Assembly: GCA_013398615.1 (NCBI GenBank)
Contig: VZSR01003807.1
Location: 34,701,493 to 34,765,492 of the forward strand
Direction of reading: 5' to 3'
Length of the DNA stretch: 64,000 nucleotides
Source: Brachypodius melanocephalos
Taxonomy: Eukaryota > Chordata > Aves > Passeriformes > Pycnonotidae
The notes beneath the pieces are model-generated. The model was not told where the DNA came from. It was given only the letters and a program-made list of their open reading frames with translations, and ran no database searches. Position 1 is the stretch's first letter; the number at the start of each line of letters is the position of its first letter. Shown here in pieces: positions 26,606-39,581 of this stretch. Made by a program: the position numbers and the translations under genes.

Positions 26606-29600
26606 CACTTTCCTAAGCAACAATTTAATCAAATTTGCAAGAAACTCTCAAGTGGATGAGTTTTTAAACCGGTAAAATATGCAGATTTAATAAATGATAA
26701 ATAAATTGATTCTGTAAATACTATATGACTCAACTATCTTTGCATATTAACCAGAAATAAACATAATGTTATAGGATTAAATGTAAGGATTAAAATAGAA
26801 ACTTGATCATGGATATTTTGTAAAGCTTTGAGTTCAAGTTGGCAATGCAAACAGCTGCCAGTTGAATCAAGGAAACACCAATCAGTGTAACAAAATAGGC
26901 ACATTATGTTGGGTTAGTAGGAAGATTATTCCTTTGCTAGATAGTTTGAAAATCCTGGGACCATAAGCCAGATATCTATCTTTTGTGAAGAACCACAGCC
27001 ATTCCTGGCAGAAAGGCTAGAAACNNNNNNNNNNNNNNNNNNNNNNNNNNNNNNNNNNNNNNNNNNNNNNNNNNNNNNNNNNNNNNNNNNNNNNNNNNNN
27101 NNNNNNNNNNNNNNNNNNNNNNNNAGTAGTTTTTGTTTCAGGAAATTTAATCCACTGTAGTGAAGTAAATTAGTGCTTCCTGCAGGATCAGTAGAAAGAG
27201 TAAACAATAAATACAGATAAGAGGCAGTTTGAGAGGAGTGCCTGAGTACATCAAGTTTTGTGAGAAATCCCACAGAGGTGAGTTTTGGGAATGGGGGCTA
27301 TGGGGAACAGAAGGGACAATGCAGCAGAGGGGTACAGATAATGCCTAGTATGGAAAAATATTTTCCATAAGGAAGCTGAGTGCAATGTTGTCAGCTGACA
27401 AAGACACTTTGAGTCAGGATGTGGGGAAGGATTCAAATAGTGTGCCTGTGTCTTATCTTTCTCCAGGGCTATGTGCCCCATTGCAAATACATGTCTCTTT
27501 ATCTCACTATACAGAAAAAGGAGTTCCAGAACAAATGGCCATGTGGTCTATTGCAATGCAAAATAATTGATGTAAGCTCAGTTCTTTTATCTTACACCTA
27601 GTTTGCACACTATTTTACTGAGACTGAAATTTTTCTCATTTTTTTTAGCTGTGTTCCAAATAGTTATTTATTGTTAATCAATTGTTTGGATCTCTCTCTG
27701 TTCAGCAAAGGAAATTATATTCTCATTCTCTTCCCTTTCTCAATTCTCCTTTTTCTTTCTCTTTCTCTTTTCCTCCTCCCTTTACTGCTTTTCTCTGTGC
27801 TTTTTTTTTGTTTGTTTGTTTTCTTTCTTTTGTCCTACCTTTCTGTATTTCCTATTTGGAATAATTTTCTGCAGACTTTGTGTACCAGATCTGGCTCTAG
27901 AAGAATCTGGTGAATGCCATAGCTGGGTGCAGTTGCTGAGTGAGAAGTGAAAAGAAATGGATGTGTATCTGTCAGTAGTGTGGAGCTGTCAAGGATTCAC
28001 TGATAGCTACCCAGCAGAAACTAATGACACCACTAAGCAAAAGCCATTATTGTTTGCTTTAAATGCTTACTGAGTACTTCCCAAAAACAAGACATACCCC
28101 ACTATATTCTCTCCTCTTTAACCAGAAAAGCCCATTCACTGTTTTGGTTTTTTTTTCCTAACAACTTCATTACATTTTTTCTGTTGTTTTGATTGGTTTT
28201 TTTTCCATGCTGTCCTCTGCATACAAGATTCTCCCTAGATGGGAAACTTCCTATCAGAGACAATTCACCAGGTGGCACACGGGAAAATCCTGCACACATA
28301 ATTATGTGTTTTAATTAGTACTAAAGGGAATTACATGTATAAATACCACATACTTTTGGAAGTCTGCAGCATGCAAGACAGGAAGGTTACTGAACTTCTA
28401 TTAGAACAAATGAACTATTTCAAGAACAAAAGGAAGGGATGTTTTCCATTAATGTTAACAAATTTTACCTCTTGGTTCTAGTCCCTAATCCAATGTGGTA
28501 ATGTAGAGATTCTATGAGGAGGAAAGGGATTCTGTTTCTTTCAAGACAGGTTTTGTTTTTGCATGTCTTGAAAAATGATGAATTTCTTTTTTTAGATCCA
28601 TTTTAAAAAACCATGGAAAAGCTCAATTTGCTAAGTGAATAAACATGTACATGAAAAATCCTTGTACCCCATTAAAATTTTCATGACTCTTGTTTATTGT
28701 AATCAGAGACTATCCATAGCTTATAGCACTTAAAGGCCATGATATTGTAGAAGGAGACAAAAGCAATTTGACAGAAATATTAGCATATTCTGAATACAAT
28801 GGCAGTCTTGTGTAACACAGACTAACAGATAGGAGTACAGGAGTAACTACCATACTATTTGAAATCCTGTTAGCCTTATGTAGAAAAGAAAAATAATAAT
28901 GGAAAGAAAAATATAATTGCAAGCAATAACAGAGATTAATTATAAGGAGCAGTTTGGCTCTTCAGTGATATGTGATAATTTAGTTCTAGAGAAATGTTGA
29001 AATTCCCAAAGCAAAAAGAATTCTTATACATTTTATGTTTGCTTTTATAAATGTTTAAACTTTTATAAAGTTAGAGATTGGATATTAATCAGAAACATAA
29101 GTATGTTAAATAACTGGTAATTTCAGATGTTTAACAGAACTTTCATGAGCAACCTGAATAGAGGAAAATACTTTATGAGAATAAGGAATAAAATTTAGAA
29201 ATCTTCTCTTGGAGATTTATGAAAGATAAAAAGTCCTCTCATCACTGATTATACATTGAGATCATTTTATGAGCAACAACTGAAAGCAATTGATTTTACG
29301 AACTATCCTTTTTCTTGTTTTAGATATCTCATAATCTACAAAAGGCAATGCTAGGATAAATCACAGAAAGATCCAATCTACCAAGATGTAGACGCATTGT
29401 TAACCTTAATCGTAGTACTCACATACACAAATATTAGCTAGATCAACACTCAATTAAGTATTCAAAATGATAAGAACTGAAGCCATATGATTTTCAAACA
29501 CTAATTACTTTTCTATTTACAACTGTGGAATCCATAAGCAGTGTTTTCTCAATTAATGTGGATAGCTCATTTCACTGGAAAAAAATATTTGAAATTACTT

Positions 29601-32600
29601 TTCCTTGTTAAAAGAAATATGAAATAATTCAGCCCTGAAATTTCACGGAACTTAATAGACAAGTGACATGCATAAATCACACCTGTCATTTTACAGATGA
29701 AAGGATTTGACAGGATGTGAATTGCAACTATAAATCTTCTATGTATGAATAGGATAGTAGACAGTCTCAAGTTTAGTTTTCTAAGCCATGATTTGTTGAC
29801 AGTAATGGCCCCGATAATTAGCAGCAAGTTTTTATAATATTTAAGGAGTAAACTTCAAGGGTCACTGATTTTAAATCAAACCTTGGAGCAATTTGAGTTA
29901 CCTTGTGTTGAGGAATCAGAAGGCTGTCACCTCATAAATCCCCTTGTATTCTTAACTGGTATTGACAGGGCTGTGTTGCAGCATTATATGACTTCTGATT
30001 TATTTTGTATGGGAAATGAAGCACTTGCTGTGGAAGTGTTGCAATACTGGAAATTCTCAGAGGGTGGCTTTATTGTATTAATAGAGCAGTACAAATAAAG
30101 TTTAAATCATTTCTTGTTCCATACCCTGAAAAAATGAGCCTGAAAGGGTTCTAAATGTTACTTTATACCAAATGCTGAAGAAAATATATTTTTTATTGTT
30201 ACAATCTGACAGCTAGATCTGGCATATGAAAGCTACTCACCCTCATATCAGATCAGCACCAAGTCAGGCAACAGGAATTTTTTTTTTCCTTCAATATTCA
30301 ATATATATGTACCACTTCCTCCCCCACAATATTTTTCCAGACAACTAGGTTAATCACCCTGGTATGAGAGAAGGCCATTTCCAAAATTATATAAATCACT
30401 GTTTGAAGGTGTCTCTCTCTACACTGGCTATAAAGAGAGCTTGGACTTATTGTATAAAGGGGTGAGAATTTCAAGCAAAAATAAGGACAGCCAGGCTTAG
30501 AGCAAAGCTTTGTCTAACTAACATTGTTCCCAATAGTATATGTCAATAGGAACTATAGGTTCTATGTAGTAACTATGCTCTCTGTTGCCATCATAAAAGG
30601 AGAATCTTGCTGAACCCTTCACTACAGGTGTGTAGGTGGTAGAGATCCTCTTGGTATATGGAGGAAGGGTGTCAGTAAGGTTGGAGACTGACTGGACTGT
30701 AGTCTGTCTCTCAACTTCCCTGTGAAAACAACTCCTCGCACACATGCAATTCTTTTACTCTGTTTCCTTGCATTTGTGCTCCATCTAGATTTAATGATGG
30801 GTTCTATGATTATCAAGTTGGTAAAACATGACTGTGGAGCAGCACACTCCACATTTGACTGTGAATTATTGGAAAACTGTCCCCATGTGGGTATGTTCAT
30901 GGAGCAGTTCCTAGTGTCCCCATGGTTCCTGCAGAAAGAGGCACACCCAGGTGAACATGTATGCCATGAATACCACCTGCAGTTGCTCTACTGCCTCCTC
31001 TAGAACCCCTTTTTGATGCTTCTTTTTCTCTATTTCTTTTTTTAAATTTATTTTTATGATTCTTGAGGAGCTGCCATGCCCCAGTATCTCATTGCCTTCC
31101 TGTTGGCCCTGGTCACTCCTGGAATGAGGAAGTTGCATGGAGACGGGGTGTAGGGGGCAGCTGCAGACACTGTAACTTTTGCCTCATTGTGTCACATTTC
31201 CATACATCACAGCAGCAGGCAGTGCCCACCTGTCCTTGGATGATACTTTCAAGAAGTGATGAGTGCTTTTGGTGTCTCCTGCTGTTTTCTTGCCCTTATG
31301 TTTGTGACCCTTACCCTCCTCCCTTTTCTGCTTTTTATTTCTCCCACAATCCTTCTGCTTGCTCCTGAGTGGGTTTTCTATCCCTGTCTTCTCCACATCA
31401 GGTTTCAGGGAAAGACATTTTACCCAAACATGAATCAGTCCACAAGAAAAAGAACCAAGAGGAGCACCAGCAGCTAATATATGGTAAAGGAAGGATGTAA
31501 TAATAGGATACACATTTTTTTCTTGTGCTTCTATTTTCCTTTCTTCTCCAAAAGCTTCCTCTTCCACTTGCTACCTGGATTCTAGAAGTCATCAAAGCTA
31601 GAAATTTTCAGACTTAACCTCTATGCTAAGATTAAAATTGCCAGTTGCCCTCTTCTTCATTTTGACCAATCTTATACTACAGTTCTACAACTTTATATAC
31701 CAAAAATTAATGGAATGCAACAATATTTTTGTGAAAAACAATTTATCTTTCTCTTCATTATACTTGCTAATTTTCAATTTCATTGACCCTAGATGATGCA
31801 CGGTGAGGCTTGGTGCATAACAGTTCCCAGTTTGCTTTTGCTATATGGTATGTGATTTTAAAGGCCTCCTTTACATAATTTTCTTTATATGCTATCCTCA
31901 GTTCCCGTTATTAGTCTTCCAAATGAGGAATTAAAACATATTTTGATTATTGCATGTGACATTAATAGCACAAATGGAACCTCTTTTTTTCTTTTTTTTC
32001 TTAAATGAAATAATGTTAAAAATTATTGTGATATCCATTTTGGAGTCTCATTAATTTTTTCAATACATGGTATTTCCTTTTCTTCCTTTCTCTGAGCAAT
32101 TACCCCCTTCTCATTCTGAGATTTTCTTGAATCATTTCAATCACTGTTAACTCCTTGATTAATGTGAAGAGAGATGACCTTTGCGTATAAGCACTGCCCT
32201 ATTGGTAGTAGTAGGTTACCTCTCCTATGCAATTATAAACAAAGTAATTCAGTGTCACCATTATACAGTTATTTGTCTTTCAAGGCCTTAGAAAAAATAT
32301 TTTTACCTTCTTATTGCTATTTTCCTTTCTTTGGTTCACTTCTCTGTACTCTTATATGTTATTTGTCTCTATTTACTTACAGTGATATTTTGCTATATTT
32401 TTTCACAATGAGTACTTGAGAAAAATGTTACTTCTTAATCCTACTGATTTACCTCATTGGAGCACACACCTGAACATTCAAAAAATGTCATTTAGTCCCT
32501 ATACTGTAAACTCTTGGGCTCAAACAAATCTTGTTTGAGTCTTGTTTTGTTTTTTTTTTTAAGTATTATATCAGTTTTCAGAACTGTAGGAAATAACAAA

Positions 32601-32934
32601 CAGTATAATTTTAAAAAATTAGAACATATTATAAATAGAAATAAAGACCAATAGTATCATTAGTCTTTATCTTGATTGTTTAAGCAAAACAGCCTAAACC
32701 AAAACCATGATTTCTTTCCCTCACAAGCCTAAAATTCATGAAGCAGTATTCTGAATCTCCTGAAAGAGTTTAGGAATGGTTGCTTTTCTCTGGAGTATTG
32801 CAACTTCATACCACTTTCTTCCTCTGAGCTGTGCCTAAGTGGAATAATTGAACCCATAATTTGCAGTTACACTAGCGGGAATACAATTATAAAGAGTCTC
32901 ACTCCTAAAACATGTCTTTTTTTCATTTGATTTA
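26606..32934. other. Intergenic DNA, with assembly gap
   Basis: AT-rich DNA interrupted by the N gap at 27025-27124. No gene was recognised. The segment at about 30,600-31,600 is less AT-rich and carries several overlapping short open frames on both strands, none with a domain. A 9-bp perfect hairpin with a 3-base loop lies at 32519-32539 (CTCAAACAA, ATC, TTGTTTGAG). Confidence 0.6.
27025..27124. other. Assembly gap (100 N)
   Basis: Exactly 100 N characters, the size often used as a placeholder for a gap of unknown length. The 115-codon minus-strand frame across it is an artefact. Confidence 0.99.
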
Positions 32935-33145
32935 GGCACTTAGAAGTCTAATTCCTATTGACTTTCAAATGTGATTTAGCCTCTTGTGCCAGATTTGTAA
33001 AGGTATTTAGGTTCCTAATTCCTGTAATCAATGGAAGATAGTAGCCTTTAAAAATCTGGCCCTGAGGTGCATAATTTCTATTGACTTTCCTAAGTGTCTA
33101 AGCCACTTTCAAACTTCTGAGTCACGCAGGTGTTTTTGAAAAGTC
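32935..33145. repeat. Foldback (palindromic) interspersed repeat, family unassigned
   Basis: CCAGATTTGTAAAGG at 32989-33003 and CCTTTAAAAATCTGG at 33045-33059 are near-perfect inverted arms around a short spacer. On both sides, similar units containing TTCCTATTGACTTTC (32,952-32,966) and TTTCTATTGACTTTC (about 33,077-33,091) occur with nearby TTAGGCACTTAG- and AAGTGTCTAAG-like segments. This nested inverted and direct layout is like a non-autonomous foldback or MITE-type element. Similar 'taggcacctaaat ... aaatctggcc' repeats are common in amniote genomes by my recollection, but I cannot name the family. No terminal duplication was confirmed. Confidence 0.5.
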
Positions 33146-34782
33146 ACTTAAATAGTGTCTGCCAGAAAACCCTCTCCAGTCATTGAGTGAGTAGCGGTTG
33201 TAGTTACAGTGTGAACACTCTCAGCCTTTTATGGAAGGAGCTGACACTGCCTGCAGTTGGAGAGATGGCACAGAAATAAGTGATTAATTGATTGGATGTA
33301 ATTACTATATGAGGCACGACTCCCAGTCTTATCTTGCTCAGATACCATGATCACTATTGCTACTATAGCAGCTAATGGTGCTCTTGTAAGGCAGCAACTT
33401 TTATCCCTTTCTATACAGGTAACAGGAATAGACTTTAAGTCATCAGTCATATTTTGATCTGGTAAATTTAGCTCTTTATCAATGGTTTGTACTATGCAAA
33501 ACCTTAGTTATTAGTCTTGTGAAATGACCAGTTAAAACACAACTTAATCTTTCTGAATAGAGATATAGACCAAAATAAAGAATATAAAATATTATTTGAT
33601 AAGTGAATATATTCCATTTTGCACTCAGTGAAAGTATAACCCATGGGTTTACACGTGTGTCTTTCAAGAAAAGTGTGACCAGAACACTTGTTTCCCACAA
33701 CTGTTGACCATATGCTAGTTTTAGATCATGTACTTCCACTGATGCCAAATGGATTTTCTGATTCACATCTGAAGATGTCTGTGGCTTTTTATATGCAAAT
33801 AAGGAGAGGCATTGTCCATTTTTAAATATAAATTACACCCAGATTATGTCAATATGCTTTGAAGCCATATGTGTCTTTAGGCATTGATGCACTGGTGCAT
33901 CCTCCTTAGCAACATGGTGGTGAGTATCTATACACAGACATGGTGTGGATGGAAGCTCAGGCACTAAGGCTTAATAGGCTTAAACTGATTCTGTGTTAGA
34001 CATTGTACAATAAATGTTGCCCTGAACACGGAAAAAAGATTTATTTCAGACACATATTTCTCTTTTCTCAAATGAATAAACCCAACCAAACAAACAAAAT
34101 CCCATGCACACATGCACAAGAAAACAGCTGTGATTTTTATAATGAAATTTTGCAGGCAATTAGCCTGGAATGTAGAATAATCAGTTTGAGTAATTTAAAT
34201 TGGGCAATATGTTGTAGTTTTAAAGCAACTATTGCACACACTAAGTAGTTACTTGCTATTGGGATATTTGCTCTGCACTGAGTGCTGCATGTTCATAATA
34301 TGCAATCTGTACTATTATTACAACACAGTGTTTCCATGTTTAAAGGAGTCATTGCCTTAATGCTGCAAAGTACCAAAAGTAGTGACTGTGTTTTACATAT
34401 ACAAAAAATAAAGATGTTGAAAAAGTGCTCTGTGAGGGTTTGCTTTGTAACTGCAGTAGGAGCTGCAAATCCCCTGTAGCTATTTTAAAATATTGTGCAT
34501 ACGCATTCATACTACATGTGATGGTGACCCTTGGGAAAAACAGGAAAAATATAACTTCATGTTATAGAAAATATAGACATTGAAAAAGACTGCAAACCCA
34601 ATGCGCTGTGGAAGACCTGTCTTTGTTTTGTTTTCATAATTTCCATGATAAAAGAGATAAAAAAATAAAGAATCACCCTTAAATCACATTGACAAGTATG
34701 CTCCATTTTCAGCACTAGATAGAGAATACAGAACACGAAATTTATTTTATTTGGCTGCTTTCTTAGTTAACAATTCTGATTG
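33146..34782. other. Intergenic, nothing recognised
   Basis: AT-rich DNA with only short open frames. No repeat family or gene was recognised. Confidence 0.65.
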
Positions 34783-35100
34783 TACTAGGGCTGCCATATG
34801 TCCAGGTTTTTCCTGATATGTCCTCTTTTTCCTCCCGGAAATGATGTCCAGGTGGAATTTGAGTATTTTGGAGATTTGTTTTTTTGGATGTTTTTTGGGT
34901 TTTTTTTTTTTTTTTTTTTTTTTGAGAATTCCAGATGCCTGGCAGCTCAGTTGGAGGAGCAGCAGAGGCATATAGGCTACATATGGGCAGGTCAATCCAT
35001 CTGATTTTATGTGCACATGCAGACCATCTGTACGGCTCAGGTGCAGCAAGCCCAGTGCTTTGTGGATATATTTCTCCTGGGAGATCCTGCGGAAAAGGAA
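34783..35100. repeat. Possible old interspersed repeat around a poly-T tract
   Basis: The left part (34,785-34,870) has a self-similar layout: TATGTCCAGGTTTTTCCTGA, then ATGTCCTC, then ATGTCCAGGTGG. A pure run of 24 T lies at 34900-34923. After it comes a more GC-rich block to about 35,100. Composition and layout stand out from the surroundings and read like an inserted element, perhaps on the minus strand with A-rich interior. I cannot assign a family, and it could be chance. Confidence 0.3.
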
Positions 35101-38100
35101 GGTAAACCTACAAATTATTCAGACTGAAAGCATACCTCCATTTTTACTAAGTTAGAGAACTTTAGAATGAAGGGCTCAGTCTCAAGCAATGCTCTGGACT
35201 ATTGCCATACTATGGAACTCTACATGAAATAAAGTTTAAATTGTCATCTCCTGTTCTGTTGTCTCTGCAGTCCTGTTGAGCTGCTTACATAAAGATGAAA
35301 AGAGTAGTGCATTGCCAAAAAAGCTGACCTTTGTAAAGCAATGGATGGCCTTTTAAAGCCATCACATCGTGAGGACACAGATCAGATAGCACCATATATC
35401 AGACACAGCTGAGAGCATACCCTTAACTAGTAATTCGATGTTTAGCTGCTTCATGGTATTACAGCAAAGACTGATTACCATGTATTACTATTCAAGACCA
35501 TGTCAGTACTCAGTCACCACAGAGTGAAACAATTCTCTACAAAATATATTATCATCTCCCCCAAAGAAATCCAGCTCAGGTGATATATATGGTTAGGAAT
35601 CTATTGATCCATGACATCCTGCCCCAAATCTAGGCAACATTAACTGTAGCAGGTTAACACCAGTTATGTTCAACTTTTTTTACTCAGTGATTTAAGAATT
35701 CATGGGGTCTTCAGCTCCAAAATTAGTAACAGGTGGTGAGGTGGGATTCATTCCCAGACCTGAGGAGCACTTTGCTGTACTTTCCTTGCTCCAAAAGAAT
35801 GCAGCCTAGAAATATAGGTGTGCAGATTGCTTGTCATGGGGAGCACCTGGTTGGTAAAGAATCCCTTGAACCATGGCTGTGCCTGACTGTTTTCTATTAT
35901 GTAAATCTAAACTCAGTGATGTTATGGTCGAAAACTAAAGAGGTGATTTCATGAAATGTTATATACTCTCATACTTCTAACTAATTCTATGTCACTACCA
36001 TACATTCTCAGTGTCATCATAGCATGTTGAGACATTTAAGCCCTTTGCTATTAATAGATTTTTTTCCTTAGGAATTACCTTGTTATGTGTTATATATAAT
36101 GAGTGGGATGTAAAACCTGGTTTGTTTGGGATTTTTAACTTTTGTAGAATTTCTCAAGAATAATTAATGACACCATACGAGAAAATTGTTACAATCCACT
36201 AGAGTATTTTAAGGTAATCTGTGCTTAAAGAAAATGTATATATAATTTTGAACTAATACTCATACAAAATATCATTTGATAAAAAACATGCTTTTCTACC
36301 CTATCCTACCCTTCATTCTACTAGCCTGTCTCAGAAGAAACCCCTTTCTTCTTCCTCCTTTTGAATCTTAGGTACCCTCTAATCCCATAAAACTATTGTT
36401 CATTTTTATTTCTTTCTATTATCCACAAGCTCAATGCCATGCTGTTTTCCTCACAATGACACAGACATTAACCTTGCCACTGAAAAAAATCTCACTTCTT
36501 TCTACTTTAGAGCTAATTGATCATTGTTTATAAAATCCTCCTTATTTTTTTCTCTAATGTTAACTATTTTCCAACATATCCTCACATGCACTATTCTTAC
36601 TACAGTATCTAATTACTCTTTTTTGCCAGACAGTGTTTCATCTTAATGTATCAACTGTGTTTGATATCACTGACCTCTCCTTAACTCTTGTCTCAGTTAG
36701 TTTCTGTGATACTTTCCTGGATCATCTCTTGCTTCTAACATCTGACCTTTCAGTGCATTCGTCAAAGGAGAAACCTCAGTGTGGTGGAACTACAAACTGT
36801 GTTCTAGATTACTGTCTTCTTTTTCATTCTCTATAGGTAATTTTATCTTCAGATGCAAACTCATTTTATCCTTCCTCTGGCATGACAAATCATACTTCTT
36901 CTTTGGCCAAATCTATTTTCTCCTGTACAAATCCAAATACTGTTTCATCTCTCATACATTCCTGAATATATCTAGTTGTCGGTTCAGACTCCATAAGGCT
37001 AAAATAGAATCATTTCTGAGCCCATCCATTCCTTTAAAGTTATACCAGTGGGCATTATTTGCAATTCCTTGGTTCTAGTTTATAGATTACAGGTCTTTAA
37101 GACACAGATTGTCACTTATGATCATAATTGCCTCACCAGGGATGTCCTGCAACACAGTACTGATGGTTTTTGTAAATAATTTTAATGTATCTAGTCTTGT
37201 TTATTCTGCTGGCAGTGGGAACAAGTTTCAATTACAGTCAGGGCCTGTGTGTTTTCTTCTTCACAAACAGCCCCAAACCTCACCACAGAGAGTGAATGCC
37301 TTCTTCCCTGATGGAAAGGTCCCTCCATCTCTACCCAGCAGGCAAAGATATATATTCAAAGCCAAAACTACAAAGGAACCAGCTGAAGTAGGTCTCTTGA
37401 GCTCAGAAGCCCCAGGTTAAGGAACAGGTGTTTCCAAAAATTAGGAATCTGGGAATGGAAGAAGAGGTGAGCTCATTCCCATGAAGAGAGCTTGCCCCAG
37501 GCAGTCCTGTAACTCACTGTAGAAGGCTTTCTCAGGGACTAGCCATCTGTCTAAGGCTGACCTATACACTGAATAAGCTACAGAGCCATTTCTGTAACTG
37601 TTGATGCCTTGCTTGTAAAAACCCAAATATTTGCTGCATCTAACTGATCTGGCTTCTTTTCTGTAGGAGAAATTTTAGTTTCTAGATCACTTTGAGGCCA
37701 AACAATAGAAAAAACCATCATTATTTTATGTTACCAAAGATAGACACATCTATTAAGTATCTCGTGAACACATTAGTATCTTGGTGTGTTTATTACATAA
37801 GCTCATTTTATAGCATAGGGGATAATGATAGATAGCTTGTACAGGTAATTCAATGAAAGTAAAATCAAATTTCAGAGACAAATTAACGGTTAGTTTTTTC
37901 TAGTAGATCAAATATTTTCTTCAGAGCATTTGGTAGTCTTCCTCTTAACATCTTCATTCTCCTAGAAGAATGTAAGTTGTTCACGTAGAGCAGTGTTTTT
38001 CTATGGCTTTTTTTAAATTATTGACAATTGTAAAAATAAATAACTATTCACCAGGTCACAGAATAAAAATGAAAGTAAGTTTGGGATTTGCTAGAAGAGC

Positions 38101-39089
38101 AGATGCCCCATCAGGGATTCATATCACTCAACCTTGGCCCACTTCCATAAAGACAAAAAGTTTTAGATAATAATCTTAATTCCCTTTACCATGAGCAGAG
38201 AAAGATTCAGAGCCTCAAACTAATCCTTAGATATGGTTTAAGACTGTTTTTCTGACCTGACATTAACTATAGACGGATTCTAGAAGATGGTTGAAACAAA
38301 ATTACTATCATTTAGTTGTATAAATCTAAGCCACATAAAACTGCCTCTTAAATTTTGGATTGTGCCTTGATGATAATCTCAGCACTACACAAAAACCAGA
38401 AAATCTTTAACATGGGAGATTGGAGAAAGAGCAATTGACTGCCAATATTCACAAAACTGTGTTTCTGCTTCATTTCAAAAAGAAAATAAGTCAAAAATTT
38501 GGCCTCCACGGTCACAGAGAAGGCTTCAGGAGTAGAGTTACCAGAAGCAAGTATCCCCACTTCTACTGTAAAGAGACTTCCTTGATTTTCTCAGTGATGC
38601 TCACATCAAAAGAAGATTGTTGAGGATGCTGAACCAGGATATTACAGTGTTTCTTACTTGCCATCTTTTATATTTTTTTAATTTTATTTTTGCTTCACCA
38701 AGAAATATTTATTTGACTTAATCCAAGATCAAATATTTTTGAGTTCCCTAAGGATTTACATTTTGTTAGAAAAATTGATCCTCTAAAATACTTTCACTCA
38801 GCTCTGAAAATAAGTGAGCCAAATAAGTGGAAGCTGAAAAAGGACCAAAAATATGTTCTGTCTCAAAGCCTTTGCACTGTCCTAGTGAAAATGTGGAGAT
38901 ACTATCTAAGATTGTATCTCTCTTCCCCTACCTTGAGCAAAAATTATTTCCCCTTAGTCTGATGCAAACCAGTAGAATTTTGGTGGTTTGTATTTTTTCT
39001 TACCTTTTGAACCAAAGGACCTTTAAAACCATTTGATTCCCTTCTCTCTTGTCCACGAAAGAGCTTGAAATATTCTATATGACTTCTCC
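35101..39089. other. Intergenic, nothing recognised
   Basis: AT-rich DNA. The open frames up to 103 codons, for example 37109-37420 on plus, have no recognisable domain and no support. No repeat family was recognised. Confidence 0.65.
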
Positions 39090-39520
39090 TGAGGACAGCC
39101 CTGCTGAGTAAGACTAGGAGTGCTGGTGGATGAGAGGATGGACATGACCCAACAATTTGCATTTTGCAGCCCAGAAATCCAATTGTGTCCTGGGCTGCAT
39201 CAAAAGCAGCATGGCCAGCAGGGTGAGGGAGGGGCAATTTTTAAATATTGTCTTTTAAATAGTGATGGGACAAGGAGAGAATGGCTTTAAACTGATTAGA
39301 TTTAGATTATATTTCTAAAAGAAATTCTTTACTGTGTGGGTGATGAGACACGTGAACGGGTTTCCCAGAGAAGTCGTGGATGCCCCATCATTGGAAGGCC
39401 AGGTTAGAAGGGACTTTGAGAAAAATGATCCAATGGAAGTTTCCCCTGTCCTTGGGAAGAGGGTTGTAACTAGATGGTCTTTAAGGTGCCTTCTACCCCA
39501 AACCATGATTCAGTGACTCC
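39090..39520 (+). mobile_element. CR1 LINE 3' fragment with internal deletion
   Basis: Two CR1 blocks lie in order on the plus strand. The first (about 39,090-39,232) includes GGTGCTGGTGGATGAGAGGA and CCTGGGCTGCATCAAAAGCA, from the end of the CR1 reverse-transcriptase ORF. The second (about 39,261-39,520) runs from GGGACAAGGAGAGAATGGC through CCAGAGAAGTCGTGGATGCC to AGATGGTCTTTAAGGTGCC, the 3' untranslated end. The CR1 sequence that normally joins the blocks is missing and replaced by about 28 AT-rich bases. The copy is 5'-truncated and cannot encode a working protein. The minus-strand 97-codon frame here is an antisense shadow. Confidence 0.9.
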
Positions 39521-39522
39521 CT

Positions 39523-39581
39523 GGGATAAAGGGATAAAGGGATAAAGACAAAGATAAAGATAAATACAGATAAAGATAAAG
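39523..39581. repeat. GATAAA/GGATAAA microsatellite at CR1 3' end
   Basis: GGATAAA units followed by GATAAA units, with a few substitutions, start directly after the CR1 3' end. CR1 copies usually end in short tandem units of an ATTCTGTGAT-like type. Here a different unit has expanded at or next to that position. Confidence 0.85.

Noticed and set aside
26926..27273. 115-codon minus-strand frame across the N gap
   Set aside because: It is open only because the N bases cannot encode a stop.
38944..39237. 97-codon minus-strand open frame
   Set aside because: It is the antisense of a CR1 ORF2 fragment on the plus strand.
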